From: Halobacteriovorax marinus SJ
GTDB taxonomy: Bacteria > Bdellovibrionota > Bacteriovoracia > Bacteriovoracales > Bacteriovoracaceae
Length of the DNA stretch: 64,000 nucleotides
Assembly (NCBI RefSeq): GCF_000210915.2
Contig: NC_016620.1
Span: forward strand, 2,046,001 to 2,110,000
Direction of reading: 5' to 3'
The position numbers were made by a program, and so were the translations under genes. The stretch's first letter is position 1. Each line of letters starts with the position of its first letter. Positions 33,817 through 43,972 of this stretch are shown piece by piece. The notes beneath the pieces were generated by a model, which saw nothing but the letters and a program-made list of their open reading frames with translations, was not told where the DNA came from and made no database searches.

Positions 33817-36166
33817 TTTCCAACCTAGTGGCCGCACTCCTTTCAATAAGCTCTTTAGAGAGAAGTTGTAGTCGATACTTACCACTTAGAAATCTCTCTC
33901 TTTGGTTTTGAAAAAATGGACTTAAGTAGTGCGCTGAAATACCAAGCGGAAGAATCCCATAAGACTTACCAGGCTCAGAAAAGTCAATAATTCTTCTCGT
34001 ACTCGGCCCACTCTTAACTTGAAAGCCGTCCTTACACCCAACTTGTCTAAAGTTATTCACATTATTATAGCCGCCCATAACAGGGTAAGGTCCTAGGTTT
34101 AAAATTTTATTGAGTGGAAAGCTCTTCCCCAGTGGATGAGCGAACTCTAAAGTATGTAATCTCCCCCATGTCCACTTAGAAATATCGTCACCATATTCAT
34201 TCTTAAGAATAGCGACCGCATCTTTAAAACTCTTAATCAGAATATCTTTTCGTGTCTCAATTTTGTCAGTTGTTTTAGAATAGTCCCACCATTTTGCATT
34301 TTCTCGCTTTAACATTCTTTGCATGGCGTACCAACTGGCCGAAAGACCGCAGTACTTTAGAGCATCGTCCCTTTCTAATTCATCAAATAAATTGAACTTC
34401 AATTGAAAGAGAGTCTGATGATAGAGCGAAGCTCCAACACGATTTGGAAAGGTTTGCATATCCCAGTTTTTTAGCTCGTCTAAAGCGCTCATCTCCAGTG
34501 GAGAAAAGTTAGCGGTATCAATTTCCTCAATGAGTTGTTCTCTGACCCACTCAACTTCGCTATTGAGAACACTTGTTTGCAAGAGCATCGTCTCTTCTAC
34601 AGACCACTTATCTTTGGCCATCAGACGAGAGAGAATAGTTATGAATCGATCCCTTGGCTGCCACATCCCTCTAAATCTCTCATCCGCTGTAAGAGGACGG
34701 TTATTTGCTGAGGCAATAACACCACTTTCAGGGTTTATATTGTGAGGCATTTGCGAAAACTCATAGTAACCCTTGTAAGCATCTTCTTTTGAGCTTCCAT
34801 CCATGACAACACGACTATCAGAGAGCTCACTCCTAATTGGATAACGACCAAGATTAAGTCTAGCTATATTATCATCAGCATCAGCGTAAATAATATTCAA
34901 GCCAGGAGAGCCCACCACCGAGACTCCTCTTTGAAAATCTTCAAAGCTTTGAGCTCGTCCCATCTGGTAGAAGCCTTGAATAGGATGATTATCAGGAAGA
35001 TAATATGTCCACTTTAAAGCAATACCTTTATCTTCAATAATTTCATCTAGAAGAGGTCCATTGCGAGTTACACGAACAGGTAATTGAAAGTCATCCCCTC
35101 CCCTTACCTTAATTACTTCAAGCCTTCTCTCTATAGGTAATTCTCTTCCATCAAAAATAGTCTCATTACCAGAGGCCGAGAATTTCTCTTTATAAAAGTC
35201 CATATCATCTAGATAGGAAATAGTTATCCCCCACGCTTTCTTAAAGTCATGACCCATGACTGCAAAGGGAATATTTGGGAGGAAGTGCCCATAAATTTCG
35301 TAGGGATTACTAGGATCTTCAATTTTTAAATGGGCCTCAAACCATATCCCCGGAAGAGAGAAGCCAATATGGGGATCAGAGGCAAGCATCGCTCTTCCAC
35401 TGCGAGTCTTCTTTGAACTTAAGGCCCAAGCATTGGAACCTTCAAAGCCACCAAAAGAGTTATTCAAATCATTGAACGCCTGAAAAATACTCTTTAATTC
35501 TCCATGAATCTTAGCGGTCATTATAGAGTGACGAGTGGGTTCTACTTGTAAATCATTCCACAATTTCTCATCTAAATCTCTTTGTAACTTATCCATTAAA
35601 AGATCGTGGCGCATAAACGCTGCAAATGAATAGGCCATATAGCCAACGACTGCATATGAGTCGTAGAGGTCGAACTTTCTAGGCGTAATTCCCCCTAGAA
35701 CGAATTCAATAGGAAGTTTCTCATGTTCAATAAAGTAATTAACCCCTTCAAAGAATGACTCCATTTTAGTCTTTATTTCTGTAGGCAAAGGGCGCTCTTT
35801 AAGAGACTTTCTAAAGTGCTCAACGAGCCCAAGAGTTCTAAAAGTCTTATCTATTTCCAACCCTTTTTTACCGATAATTTCACTTAAAGTTCCAGATCCT
35901 ACACGTCTGAGCATCTCCATTTGTAACAATCGCTCACTGGCCATGACATAGCCTAATACACGATAGGCATCTCTATCATTTTTAGCGCTGATGTGTGGAA
36001 TCCCCTCACTGTCTCTAATAACCTGTACTTTTTCTTGCAGAATAGGCATTTCCAAAACACCATCTCCATAGGGGATCACTCTGATGAGTAAGTAGTAGAG
36101 ACACCCAAGAACAAGTGCACCAATAAGAGGTATAACGTAGATAATTTTACCGAGGCATGACTTCAT
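33794..36166 (-). CDS. membrane-anchored penicillin acylase family Ntn-hydrolase
   Basis: A 790-residue protein with one N-terminal membrane helix (about 8-30) and a large periplasmic part. In this family the precursor cuts itself before the catalytic Ser; here Ser244 sits in FEGSNAWALS, followed by MLASDPHIGFSLPGIWFEAHL and later ANNRP. Family members deacylate penicillins, homoserine lactones or other amides; the natural substrate cannot be told. Degrading prey or quorum amides is possible. Confidence 0.88.
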   Translation of the reverse strand: MKSCLGKIIYVIPLIGALVLGCLYYLLIRVIPYGDGVLEMPILQEKVQVIRDSEGIPHISAKNDRDAYRVLGYVMASERLLQMEMLRRVGSGTLSEIIGKKGLEIDKTFRTLGLVEHFRKSLKERPLPTEIKTKMESFFEGVNYFIEHEKLPIEFVLGGITPRKFDLYDSYAVVGYMAYSFAAFMRHDLLMDKLQRDLDEKLWNDLQVEPTRHSIMTAKIHGELKSIFQAFNDLNNSFGGFEGSNAWALSSKKTRSGRAMLASDPHIGFSLPGIWFEAHLKIEDPSNPYEIYGHFLPNIPFAVMGHDFKKAWGITISYLDDMDFYKEKFSASGNETIFDGRELPIERRLEVIKVRGGDDFQLPVRVTRNGPLLDEIIEDKGIALKWTYYLPDNHPIQGFYQMGRAQSFEDFQRGVSVVGSPGLNIIYADADDNIARLNLGRYPIRSELSDSRVVMDGSSKEDAYKGYYEFSQMPHNINPESGVIASANNRPLTADERFRGMWQPRDRFITILSRLMAKDKWSVEETMLLQTSVLNSEVEWVREQLIEEIDTANFSPLEMSALDELKNWDMQTFPNRVGASLYHQTLFQLKFNLFDELERDDALKYCGLSASWYAMQRMLKRENAKWWDYSKTTDKIETRKDILIKSFKDAVAILKNEYGDDISKWTWGRLHTLEFAHPLGKSFPLNKILNLGPYPVMGGYNNVNNFRQVGCKDGFQVKSGPSTRRIIDFSEPGKSYGILPLGISAHYLSPFFQNQRERFLSGKYRLQLLSKELIERSAATRLEITPHYKE

Positions 36167-36227
36167 ATATTCTTCTTTATTTTTTCATTTGCTTTAAATT
36201 CTAAGGAATATCTCGTAGAATTTAAGG

Positions 36228-36902
36228 ATGAGTAAACGATTTCCATTAATTGACCAAATAAGAGGTCTAGCGATTATTTTAATGATCATATTTCATTTTT
36301 TTTATGACTTAAAGATATTTGGCCATAATAATATTAATTTTAATAGAGATTTTTTTTGGTTTGAATTACCGCGCTTAATTGTCTTTCTCTTTCTCATAGC
36401 AATGGGACTCTCTCTCCCATTAGTGCACTCTCCAAAAATTAATTGGAAGAAATTTTGGCCACGCTGGATAAAGATAGCTCTCGGGGCCCTAGTCATTACG
36501 GTCTACACTTACTTTACATTTAAAAACTCGTGGGTCTACTTTGGAACTCTACATTGTATTGCTCTTGCTTCCATCGTCTCTCTTCCCTTCATTCGCATTC
36601 CTAAAATTGCAGGGGCCATAGGAGTCTGCCTACTCGTTCTAAAATTATTCTTTGGAATTTCCATCCCATGGTTTGAACTCTCTCACGCAAGTATGGACTA
36701 TATCCCACTCTTCCCATGGATTGGATGTATCTTCCTTGGCTTCGCCCTTTGGAGCTTCAACTTTCACCAATTAAATCCATTTAATTTTAAATTCATGCGC
36801 CCATTAGAAAAGATGGGACAACACTCACTGCTTATTTATATGATCCATCAGCCCATTCTCTACGGACTTGTTTATAGTTACACCTATTTAACGCAAAGCT
36901 AG
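36228..36902 (+). CDS. DUF1624 / HGSNAT-like membrane protein
   Basis: A 224-residue protein with about six membrane helices. The start LIDQIRGLAIILMIIFHFFYDL is the DUF1624 (heparan-alpha-glucosaminide acetyltransferase catalytic domain) signature, with the conserved His in the second part. PLFPWIGCIFLGFAL and HSLLIYMIHQPILYG near the end are also typical. The acyl acceptor is unknown. The message may be leaderless, with TAGAAT 6 bases before the ATG. Confidence 0.8.
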   Translation: MSKRFPLIDQIRGLAIILMIIFHFFYDLKIFGHNNINFNRDFFWFELPRLIVFLFLIAMGLSLPLVHSPKINWKKFWPRWIKIALGALVITVYTYFTFKNSWVYFGTLHCIALASIVSLPFIRIPKIAGAIGVCLLVLKLFFGISIPWFELSHASMDYIPLFPWIGCIFLGFALWSFNFHQLNPFNFKFMRPLEKMGQHSLLIYMIHQPILYGLVYSYTYLTQS

Positions 36903-37046
36903 AATAGCTTTCAACTTTAAACCTCTCCCATAAAACTAGTTTGCCTACAAAACTTTTGTCGAGCCGTTTGAAATTGCTAGACCCCTCTGTTCGTGATAGT
37001 AAGGGTGAATAAAAATAATAGGTTAATTCATACTAGAAGGTTAGAG

Positions 37047-38687
37047 ATGTCTTTTGATTTTCAAAAGAAATTAGAAAAAACTGAGCGCTTCCTCGGAGGC
37101 CTTAAATTTGCGGTTATTGTTATTATCTTATTTTCAATTTTTATGATCGTGGGCACCTTCTTTGAAAGTTATTACGGTACAGACTTTGTTAATAGAACCA
37201 TCTACAAACGCTTTCCATTTATGGCCGTTCAATTTGGGATCTTTGTCAGTGTCTTCTTCGCAATGCTACTAAGGCTGCCACCAAAGAAGAGACTCTACGG
37301 CTTCTATGCCATCCACACAGGCCTCATTATGATTGGCTGTGGATCATTTATTACTTGGTTCTCAGGAATTGATGGTACGATTTTACTTGAGCCGAATACT
37401 CCTGCTAGAAAAGTTATTCTTACAGATGATATTTTGAGAATAATCTATCACGACGATGGGAAGACCGTGACCAGAAAGCTTCCTTATATCGCTTTTAAAA
37501 CAAATATTGATGATAAATATGAGAATGTCACATTAGAGGACTACTACCCTTTTGCTGAGAAAGAACTCTTTTGGAGATCGGGTAATAATCCATATTCACT
37601 CAATGCAAGTATTCACTCATCTTCCTATATATTGTCTAATCCCAATGTATCACAGGAATTTACCCTCTCACTCCACCCAGAGGCCATTGAATTTGAAGCA
37701 TCAACAGGTCTAGGGCCACTTAATGTAACGTATCTTCCAAAGAACTTGGCCAACTGCTTTGCTGAAAATAACCCAAGTGGATATATTGTTTGGGATAGCA
37801 AAGAGAGTACGTGTTTTACTCCTGAGAGTAGAAAGGTAGAGATTAGAGAGACTAGTGAAAAGAATAAATTCTTTGTTATCAAAGAAGATACTAAAATCTA
37901 TTCATTCTTCCCTGACTTCAACCCATGGCCAGTAGATGAGAAGCTTGAAGTCATCAAAGACTCTCACCTAAGAGTATTCAGTAAAAAGCTATTTGAAGAA
38001 AAGCCTAACCTCTTTCTCTTTGGTAGAAAAGCCGCTTTCTTTGAAGATGAGAAATGGCAACTTAGAAGTCTAGAAAAGAAGTCTGATATTGTTGAACTTC
38101 CTTGGATGGGACTAGAGCTTATTCTAAAGAAACACGACGAGACTAAATTCCCAAGCTATAGACCTGTGGCCACAATGCCAATTCAAAAAAATGGTAGCCT
38201 TATAAAAGGTCAAACTAAGGCCCTAAAGATTAAGGTCTTAGGTAAAGAATATTGGGTATTAGACGACAGGCCAGTAACTCTTAGAATCAATGGAAAGAAA
38301 GTCTCATTTGTTCTAGATAAGGAAATTCTCACTCTCCCATTTGAATTTATTCTTACAAAATTTAAAATGGAAAAAGATCCTGGAACAAATAAGCCGGCCA
38401 GTTACGAGTCATTTGTTAAATTATTTACAGACAAAGGTCCGAGTGACCATCATATTTTCATGAATAACCCTCTTAAGCATGCTGGTTTTACATTTTACCA
38501 AGCAAGTTATTCTCAAGACCCTGAGACAGGTGTCTATAGTTCAACATTGAGTGTGAATGTTGATCAGGGAAGATTTCTTAAGTACCTAGGTTCGCTATTT
38601 CTAGTCTTAGGGGCCATGGCACATTACTTCTTAAATAAGAGAAAGCTTAAGAAGACAGAGAGTTCAGACATTTTAAACCTAGAGTAA
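37047..38687 (+). CDS. resB: cytochrome c biogenesis protein ResB (Ccs1)
   Basis: Start chosen at ATG 37047 after AGAAGG; an upstream GTG adds 18 residues of no clear sense. The 546-residue protein shows the ResB plan: two or three N-terminal membrane helices (FLGGLKFAVIVIILFSIFMIVGT, VFFAMLLRLPP), a long periplasmic domain, and a final helix near the C-terminus (YLGSLFLVLGAMAHYFL). With CcsA it moves heme across the membrane and attaches it to c-type cytochromes (System II). ccsA follows after 20 bases. Confidence 0.9.
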   Translation: MSFDFQKKLEKTERFLGGLKFAVIVIILFSIFMIVGTFFESYYGTDFVNRTIYKRFPFMAVQFGIFVSVFFAMLLRLPPKKRLYGFYAIHTGLIMIGCGSFITWFSGIDGTILLEPNTPARKVILTDDILRIIYHDDGKTVTRKLPYIAFKTNIDDKYENVTLEDYYPFAEKELFWRSGNNPYSLNASIHSSSYILSNPNVSQEFTLSLHPEAIEFEASTGLGPLNVTYLPKNLANCFAENNPSGYIVWDSKESTCFTPESRKVEIRETSEKNKFFVIKEDTKIYSFFPDFNPWPVDEKLEVIKDSHLRVFSKKLFEEKPNLFLFGRKAAFFEDEKWQLRSLEKKSDIVELPWMGLELILKKHDETKFPSYRPVATMPIQKNGSLIKGQTKALKIKVLGKEYWVLDDRPVTLRINGKKVSFVLDKEILTLPFEFILTKFKMEKDPGTNKPASYESFVKLFTDKGPSDHHIFMNNPLKHAGFTFYQASYSQDPETGVYSSTLSVNVDQGRFLKYLGSLFLVLGAMAHYFLNKRKLKKTESSDILNLE

Positions 38688-38707
38688 ATCTAGACGGAGA
38701 ATACATA

Positions 38708-40255
38708 ATGAAGGCGATACTAAGTCTACTTACTATTTTAATTTCACTTAATTCATTTGCAATTGAGCAGCACTTCTGTGACCAATCTTTAGAGTCATTG
38801 CCAATTAGGCAAGATGGTCGTGTAAAACCACTTAAAGTCCACGCTAGCGAGATGCTTAAATACCTAACTGGTAAAACAAAGTATGAAGGACTCTCTTCAA
38901 CAATTACTTTTTGTCTCGTCTCTTTAAAGGGAATGGGAATTCCAACAGAAGTAGATTTAAAGACTAATATTGAACACGTTGATTTAATAAAAACTTTAGA
39001 GCTTAAAGATGGTGAGCATAGAGTTAGCTTCGAAAAGCTAGAAGAAGAAATGGCCATTATCAGAAGCGAGTGGCAAAAAGCAAAAGAGCACAGTAGCTAT
39101 AAGAAGTCGCTCTCTTCAGTTTTAAATAAAATCAATCTCTATAAAGACATTAAAACTGCCAATAATTGGTTAGTTCCTCTAGTGAATTCAAAAGATGATG
39201 TTGCTTGGCTCCCAGTTGGAGCGTACCTAACAGAGGAGAAAGTTCTAGCTGCTAAAGAAACTAGTGACAGACCATTTTTAAAAGTTCTTAAAGACTCCGA
39301 AGAACAATATGAAAAAATTGTCGATAAAGATTTTCTTATTGAGTTAACTTACGTCAATATGCAATTGCCAGTGGTCGCCCTTATTTTAACTTTCTGTGGC
39401 CTGATCACGATGACACTATTTAGAAAGTTTCATATTGCCCTAGTTTTCGCTGTTCTTACTGTTGTAGTTCAAACAGCGATATTGGCCTTTAGAGTTCATA
39501 TCTCAGGAAGGGCCCCTATTACTAATATGTATGAAACAGTTCTCTTCTCTGGTTACGGTGCCCTTATTCTAGCGCTAGTAATTGGACACTTTAAGAAAGA
39601 GAAGATCTACGTCTTCGTAGGTCTTGCTTATAATGTGTGTACACTCTTAATGCTAAACTTTGCAGGAGGAATGCTCTCGAGTTCAATTTCACCACTCGTT
39701 CCTGTACTGAGAGATAATTTTTGGCTCTCAACACACGTAACAACAATTATCCTCTCATATGGAGCACTTGCACTTAGTTGGGTTCTCTCAAATACAGTTC
39801 TTATTCGTAAGAAGTTCTTCTTCATGAGTCCTGCCGATGAGAGATACTATAGTGAACTTGTCTATACTTGCTTAAAGTATGGAACGATTATGTTGGCCGC
39901 AGGTATTATCCTCGGTGGTGTTTGGGCAGATTATTCTTGGGGAAGATTTTGGGGATGGGACCCGAAAGAAACTTGGTCTCTTATTGTTCTTTGTCTCTAT
40001 ATGGCAATTCTCCATGGAAAGTATACGAACTGGATTCCACATAATAGATTCTTCCTATTAGTGGCCGCTGCATTTATGAGTGTTATGATGGCATGGTTTG
40101 GCGTGAATTACATTCTCGCAACAGGTCTACACTCTTATGGTTTCAGTGAAGGTGGAGCTATTTTCTTAGGTTCATTCTTTGCAGTACAGACATTGGTTCT
40201 TCTACTGACATTTTCAAATTTCAATATCAAAAAGGAAGACGGACCAAATGCTTAA
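38708..40255 (+). CDS. ccsA: cytochrome c biogenesis protein CcsA (ResC)
   Basis: A 515-residue protein. It has a signal-like N-terminus, then a periplasmic domain of about 200 residues not present in small CcsA proteins, and then about eight membrane helices. The tryptophan-rich heme-handling WWD motif is WGRFWGWDPKETWSL, and histidines flank it in later helices. It is the partner of ResB in System II. The gene overlaps the ABC-F start by 8 bases, which couples them. Confidence 0.93.
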   Translation: MKAILSLLTILISLNSFAIEQHFCDQSLESLPIRQDGRVKPLKVHASEMLKYLTGKTKYEGLSSTITFCLVSLKGMGIPTEVDLKTNIEHVDLIKTLELKDGEHRVSFEKLEEEMAIIRSEWQKAKEHSSYKKSLSSVLNKINLYKDIKTANNWLVPLVNSKDDVAWLPVGAYLTEEKVLAAKETSDRPFLKVLKDSEEQYEKIVDKDFLIELTYVNMQLPVVALILTFCGLITMTLFRKFHIALVFAVLTVVVQTAILAFRVHISGRAPITNMYETVLFSGYGALILALVIGHFKKEKIYVFVGLAYNVCTLLMLNFAGGMLSSSISPLVPVLRDNFWLSTHVTTIILSYGALALSWVLSNTVLIRKKFFFMSPADERYYSELVYTCLKYGTIMLAAGIILGGVWADYSWGRFWGWDPKETWSLIVLCLYMAILHGKYTNWIPHNRFFLLVAAAFMSVMMAWFGVNYILATGLHSYGFSEGGAIFLGSFFAVQTLVLLLTFSNFNIKKEDGPNA

Positions 40256-41870
40256 TATTGCCAATATTAGTAAAAATCAGGGAGGGGAAACTCTCTACTC
40301 TAAAGTGAACTTCCAAATTAATCCGGGAGAGAAAGTTGGTCTCGTTGGACCAAATGGTGCAGGTAAGTCTACCCTCTTTAGAATGATCATTGGAGAAGAT
40401 CGCCCAGATGAAGGTCAGATCTCAATTCCAGATAAGCTTAGAATTTCATACTTCTCCCAAAGTGTTGGAGAGATGAAGGGACGCACGGCCCTAGAAGAAG
40501 TTGTCGAAGGTGATGAAAGCATCGCTAAGATGAAGGTCAAATTAAGAGAGTTTGAAGAGAAGCTCTGTGATCCAGACTTAGATCCAGACGAGATGAATAA
40601 GATCCTCGATCGAATGGGTGAAGTTCAAACAGACTTTGAAAAAGTCGGTGGATATGATCTTGAAACAAGAGCTGAGGAAATTCTCTCAGGTCTAGGTGTA
40701 CATCCAGAAGATCATCACAAGAAGGTTGAAGACTTTAGTGGTGGTTGGAAAATGAGAATCGCACTGGCAAAAGTTCTGGTGACTAACCCTGATCTCATTA
40801 TCATGGATGAGCCTACCAATTACCTAGATATGGAAACAATTCTTTGGCTAGAAGAATGGCTTAAGAATTATAAAGGCTCTGTCTTTATGACAACTCACGA
40901 TAGAGACTTTATGAATAATGTTGTTAAAAAGATTGTTGAAATTAATCACAAGAGAGTGACAACATATACAGGAAATTATGATTTCTACGTACGTGAAAGT
41001 GCAATTAGACTAGAGCAACTCAAATCAGAGCATAAGAGACAACAAGATATGCTCGCTAAAGAAGAAGAGTTTATCGCAAAATTTAAAGCACGTGCCTCTC
41101 ACGCAGCTCAAGTACAGTCTAGAGTTAAAAAACTAGAAAAAATAGATCGAATCGAACTTCCACCAGAGGAAGAGAATATCAGCTTTGATTTCCCTAAACC
41201 TCCTAGAGGAAGTGATGATGTAGTTATCATTAAAGAATTAGCAAAGAACTGGAATAACTCTAAAGGAGAAGAGATTAATGTCTTCAGTGGTCTAACCACA
41301 ACGATTAATCGTCTTCAAAAAATTGCCGTTGTCGGAGTTAACGGTGCTGGTAAGTCTACTCTATTAAAATGTATTTGCGATCAAACAAAACCATCAAGTG
41401 GCGAAGTGAAGCTAGGACCAAGTATTAATCTTGGATATTTTAGTCAATTCTCACTCGATGTTCTAAAGGCCGAGAATAGTGTTTTAGAGGAAGTTCAATC
41501 AAATTTACCTCAAGCAAGTGATGGCTACCTAAGAAACTTATTAGCTGCCTTCCTCTTTAGAGGTGATGATGTTCACAAGAAAATTAAATATCTCTCAGGT
41601 GGAGAGAAGAGTCGACTTGTACTAGCAGTTATCTTCTCTACTAATAATAATCTTCTCGTCCTAGATGAGCCTACCAACCACTTAGATATTGCTTCAAGAG
41701 AAGTTCTCATGAGTGCACTAAAGAAGTTTGAAGGTACAGTTATCTTTGTTTCTCACGATAGACACTTTCTCCATGAGTTAACAGACGAAGTTTTAGAAGT
41801 TGATAAGGGTGGGATTACAAAGTATCCAGGAAATTATCAATACTACCTAGACAAGAAAGCATCTCTTTAA
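40248..41870 (+). CDS. ABC-F family ATPase (EttA/YbiT/Uup-like)
   Basis: A 540-residue soluble protein with two nucleotide-binding domains. Walker A motifs are GPNGAGKST (near residue 36) and GVNGAGKST. The signature motifs are FSGGW (degenerate) and LSGGE. Walker B appears as IMDEPTNYLD and VLDEPTNHLD. A charged linker of about 80 residues lies between the domains. ABC-F proteins act on ribosomes in translation or antibiotic protection; the subtype cannot be told. It is translationally coupled to ccsA and converges on the next gene with a 4-base overlap. Confidence 0.93.
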   Translation: MLNIANISKNQGGETLYSKVNFQINPGEKVGLVGPNGAGKSTLFRMIIGEDRPDEGQISIPDKLRISYFSQSVGEMKGRTALEEVVEGDESIAKMKVKLREFEEKLCDPDLDPDEMNKILDRMGEVQTDFEKVGGYDLETRAEEILSGLGVHPEDHHKKVEDFSGGWKMRIALAKVLVTNPDLIIMDEPTNYLDMETILWLEEWLKNYKGSVFMTTHDRDFMNNVVKKIVEINHKRVTTYTGNYDFYVRESAIRLEQLKSEHKRQQDMLAKEEEFIAKFKARASHAAQVQSRVKKLEKIDRIELPPEEENISFDFPKPPRGSDDVVIIKELAKNWNNSKGEEINVFSGLTTTINRLQKIAVVGVNGAGKSTLLKCICDQTKPSSGEVKLGPSINLGYFSQFSLDVLKAENSVLEEVQSNLPQASDGYLRNLLAAFLFRGDDVHKKIKYLSGGEKSRLVLAVIFSTNNNLLVLDEPTNHLDIASREVLMSALKKFEGTVIFVSHDRHFLHELTDEVLEVDKGGITKYPGNYQYYLDKKASL

Positions 41871-43108
41871 AAGAGATGCTCTAATTGTTCAACATAGCGA
41901 GTATCTTTCATTCCTACTAAGACATAGTCAATCTGGTAAGAGAGATACTTCTCTATTAGCCTAACCTGTAATGGAGCCTCACCATCTTCGATTAGACCTG
42001 CACTAATGGCCTGAGACTCAAAGTCCTTTGCCATCTCGTTCATATTATTTCTCGCGTAATTGAGAGAGACATCGTAGAGGTCATAGAATGGGCCACTCTC
42101 TTTTGCCGAGAGGTCTCCTCCCCATACTCTAGCAACAAATGGAAAGAAATGAGAGAAATAAACTTGGTCTACCCCATCAGGTGTTCTGGTATTATTCCAA
42201 AGATCATTGAATTGCTTAATCAGTGGAAGATTATATATCGACTCATCAGGCTCTTCCTCTTTAAACTTCTTTTCAAGGATCATCATAGCATTCACGAAGA
42301 CTTTCTGTGCTACAGACTCTTCGATAAGTGGATGAGTTTTATCGTAAGTAGCTAGCCTTACTAAAGACTCTCCCTTAAAGGCATTCAAAGGTCTATTGAC
42401 CATAACTTTTAAATCAAATCCCTTTGCCTTATTTAATAAACTCAGGCCATCATACCAAGCTTCTAGCGCATCAATTTCGATCATATTAAAAGGAAATTGA
42501 ATATGTGTGAAATGATGACTAGAGCTCACTTTCTGAGCACACTCCATCACTCTTTCAATATGAGTTATTTTTGGATCTTCAGGAGAGAGAATAAAATTAT
42601 TTGAACTTATGCCGTAAGATCCAATTAGTCCTTCACTAACGAGGGCCTCTAGTTCAAAGAAGGCCTTCTCTATTCTCTTATAGTAATCATCTTGATTTGC
42701 ACCTTCTTCGTAGAAGTAATACTCAGGATTGTGTAAGAGGTAGACATCAATTTTCTCAACCTCTAGACGAGAGAGACTTAATTGAACTTGGTTCCGAATA
42801 AAATCTGGGTGAATCGAGTGCCAAAGACCATCGTTAACTTTTACTAAATCTTCGCTGGCCTGCCCAATACTATTGAGTTCTTCAACGACTTTAATATTTT
42901 CACCCTGAATATAACCTACTTTAGAAACAATAATTGGTTTATGATCTGCTTTTTTCAATACCTGAGCAATTAACTTCTCACTCTCGCCACCAGTATAATT
43001 TGATGAAGTATCAATTAGAGAACAACCTTTATTCACCGCCGATAAGAGCGCATCAAAGTGATCCGTTGAGTGATGAGTCACTCTATAAGCACCAAAACCT
43101 ACTGGCAT
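41867..43108 (-). CDS. aldo/keto reductase family protein
   Basis: A 413-residue protein with the AKR barrel: GFGAYRVTHHS, the SLIDTSSNYTGGESEKLI segment containing the catalytic Asp and Tyr, VSKVGYIQG with the catalytic Lys, and VYLLHNPEY with the conserved His. It is longer than usual, with an insertion of about 60 residues and a long C-terminal part. The substrate is unknown. Confidence 0.88.
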   Translation of the reverse strand: MPVGFGAYRVTHHSTDHFDALLSAVNKGCSLIDTSSNYTGGESEKLIAQVLKKADHKPIIVSKVGYIQGENIKVVEELNSIGQASEDLVKVNDGLWHSIHPDFIRNQVQLSLSRLEVEKIDVYLLHNPEYYFYEEGANQDDYYKRIEKAFFELEALVSEGLIGSYGISSNNFILSPEDPKITHIERVMECAQKVSSSHHFTHIQFPFNMIEIDALEAWYDGLSLLNKAKGFDLKVMVNRPLNAFKGESLVRLATYDKTHPLIEESVAQKVFVNAMMILEKKFKEEEPDESIYNLPLIKQFNDLWNNTRTPDGVDQVYFSHFFPFVARVWGGDLSAKESGPFYDLYDVSLNYARNNMNEMAKDFESQAISAGLIEDGEAPLQVRLIEKYLSYQIDYVLVGMKDTRYVEQLEHLF

Positions 43109-43180
43109 ATATTTCCTCCGATTATGAAATTATCAATAAAAAATTCTTCAACTTCCGATATACTATTATAGGGAGAAAGA

Positions 43181-43942
43181 ATGAAGATTTTTGTATTATT
43201 GATTTTAGCATCAATTAGTTCAACATTAAATGCTAAACCTTATTGTATTTCGCACAGAGGCGTCACTGAGAACTCTATAGAGAACTCAATGAGTTCAATT
43301 CAAAATGCAATAGATGTCGGTAGCGATGGTGTTGAGTTTGATATTCACCACACTAAAGACGGACACGCTATCCTCATGCATGACGAAGACCTAGTGCGAG
43401 TTGCGAAGTCCAGAGACGGGAGAAAGTGCCCAGTCACTAGTTTAGTAAAAGATCTAAGACTTAGAGAAATTCAAAATAATTGTGTCTTAAAGAATGGTGA
43501 AGAAATAGCTACTCTTAAGGAAGCTCTTCAATATCTAGAAACAAGGGATCTCTATACCTTCTTAGAATTAAAAGATTCACCAAATACAAGAAGTATCCAA
43601 TTAATAGAAGAATATAATCGACAAAAACCTGAACTGCTAAGAGTGATCTCTTTTGAATCCAAGGCGCTTAGGGTGCTTAAGAAACTGAGAAAAATTTCAG
43701 ATTTTTGGAGAGATGTAGAACTTATGAGAGTTTATAAATTTCTTCCTTTTTCATTTTCAGACTACGGTGTAGATATCTATTACAAGACTCGCTTCATGGC
43801 CTGGCTACCTCGCCTCTTTGGTAAAGAACTTGGTGTTTGGACAGTAGATGAAGATAAGGATCTTAGAAGAGTGATAAAGAGAAAAATTAAGTTTATTACG
43901 ACAAATAGAGTTGAAAGATGTATGGAGTTAAAAGAGAACTAA
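43181..43942 (+). CDS. secreted glycerophosphodiester phosphodiesterase
   Basis: Hydrolyses deacylated phospholipid head groups to glycerol-3-phosphate and an alcohol. A signal peptide (about 1-18) precedes the catalytic start ISHRGVTENSIENS (His25). DGVEFDIHHTKDGHAILMHD carries the metal and second catalytic histidine residues. The 253-residue length is typical. The ribosome site GGGAG precedes the ATG. A bidirectional terminator follows. Confidence 0.93.
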   Translation: MKIFVLLILASISSTLNAKPYCISHRGVTENSIENSMSSIQNAIDVGSDGVEFDIHHTKDGHAILMHDEDLVRVAKSRDGRKCPVTSLVKDLRLREIQNNCVLKNGEEIATLKEALQYLETRDLYTFLELKDSPNTRSIQLIEEYNRQKPELLRVISFESKALRVLKKLRKISDFWRDVELMRVYKFLPFSFSDYGVDIYYKTRFMAWLPRLFGKELGVWTVDEDKDLRRVIKRKIKFITTNRVERCMELKEN

Positions 43943-43962
43943 GCGCTAATAGCGCCTAGTTC
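43936..43962. terminator. bidirectional terminator between convergent genes
   Basis: GAACTA/TAGTTC (43936-43941, 43957-43962) and GCGCT/AGCGC form a stem of 11 pairs with one mismatch and an AAT loop. It overlaps the stop of the phosphodiesterase gene and precedes the minus-strand gene's stop. Confidence 0.75.
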
Positions 43963-43972
43963 TTCTCTATAT

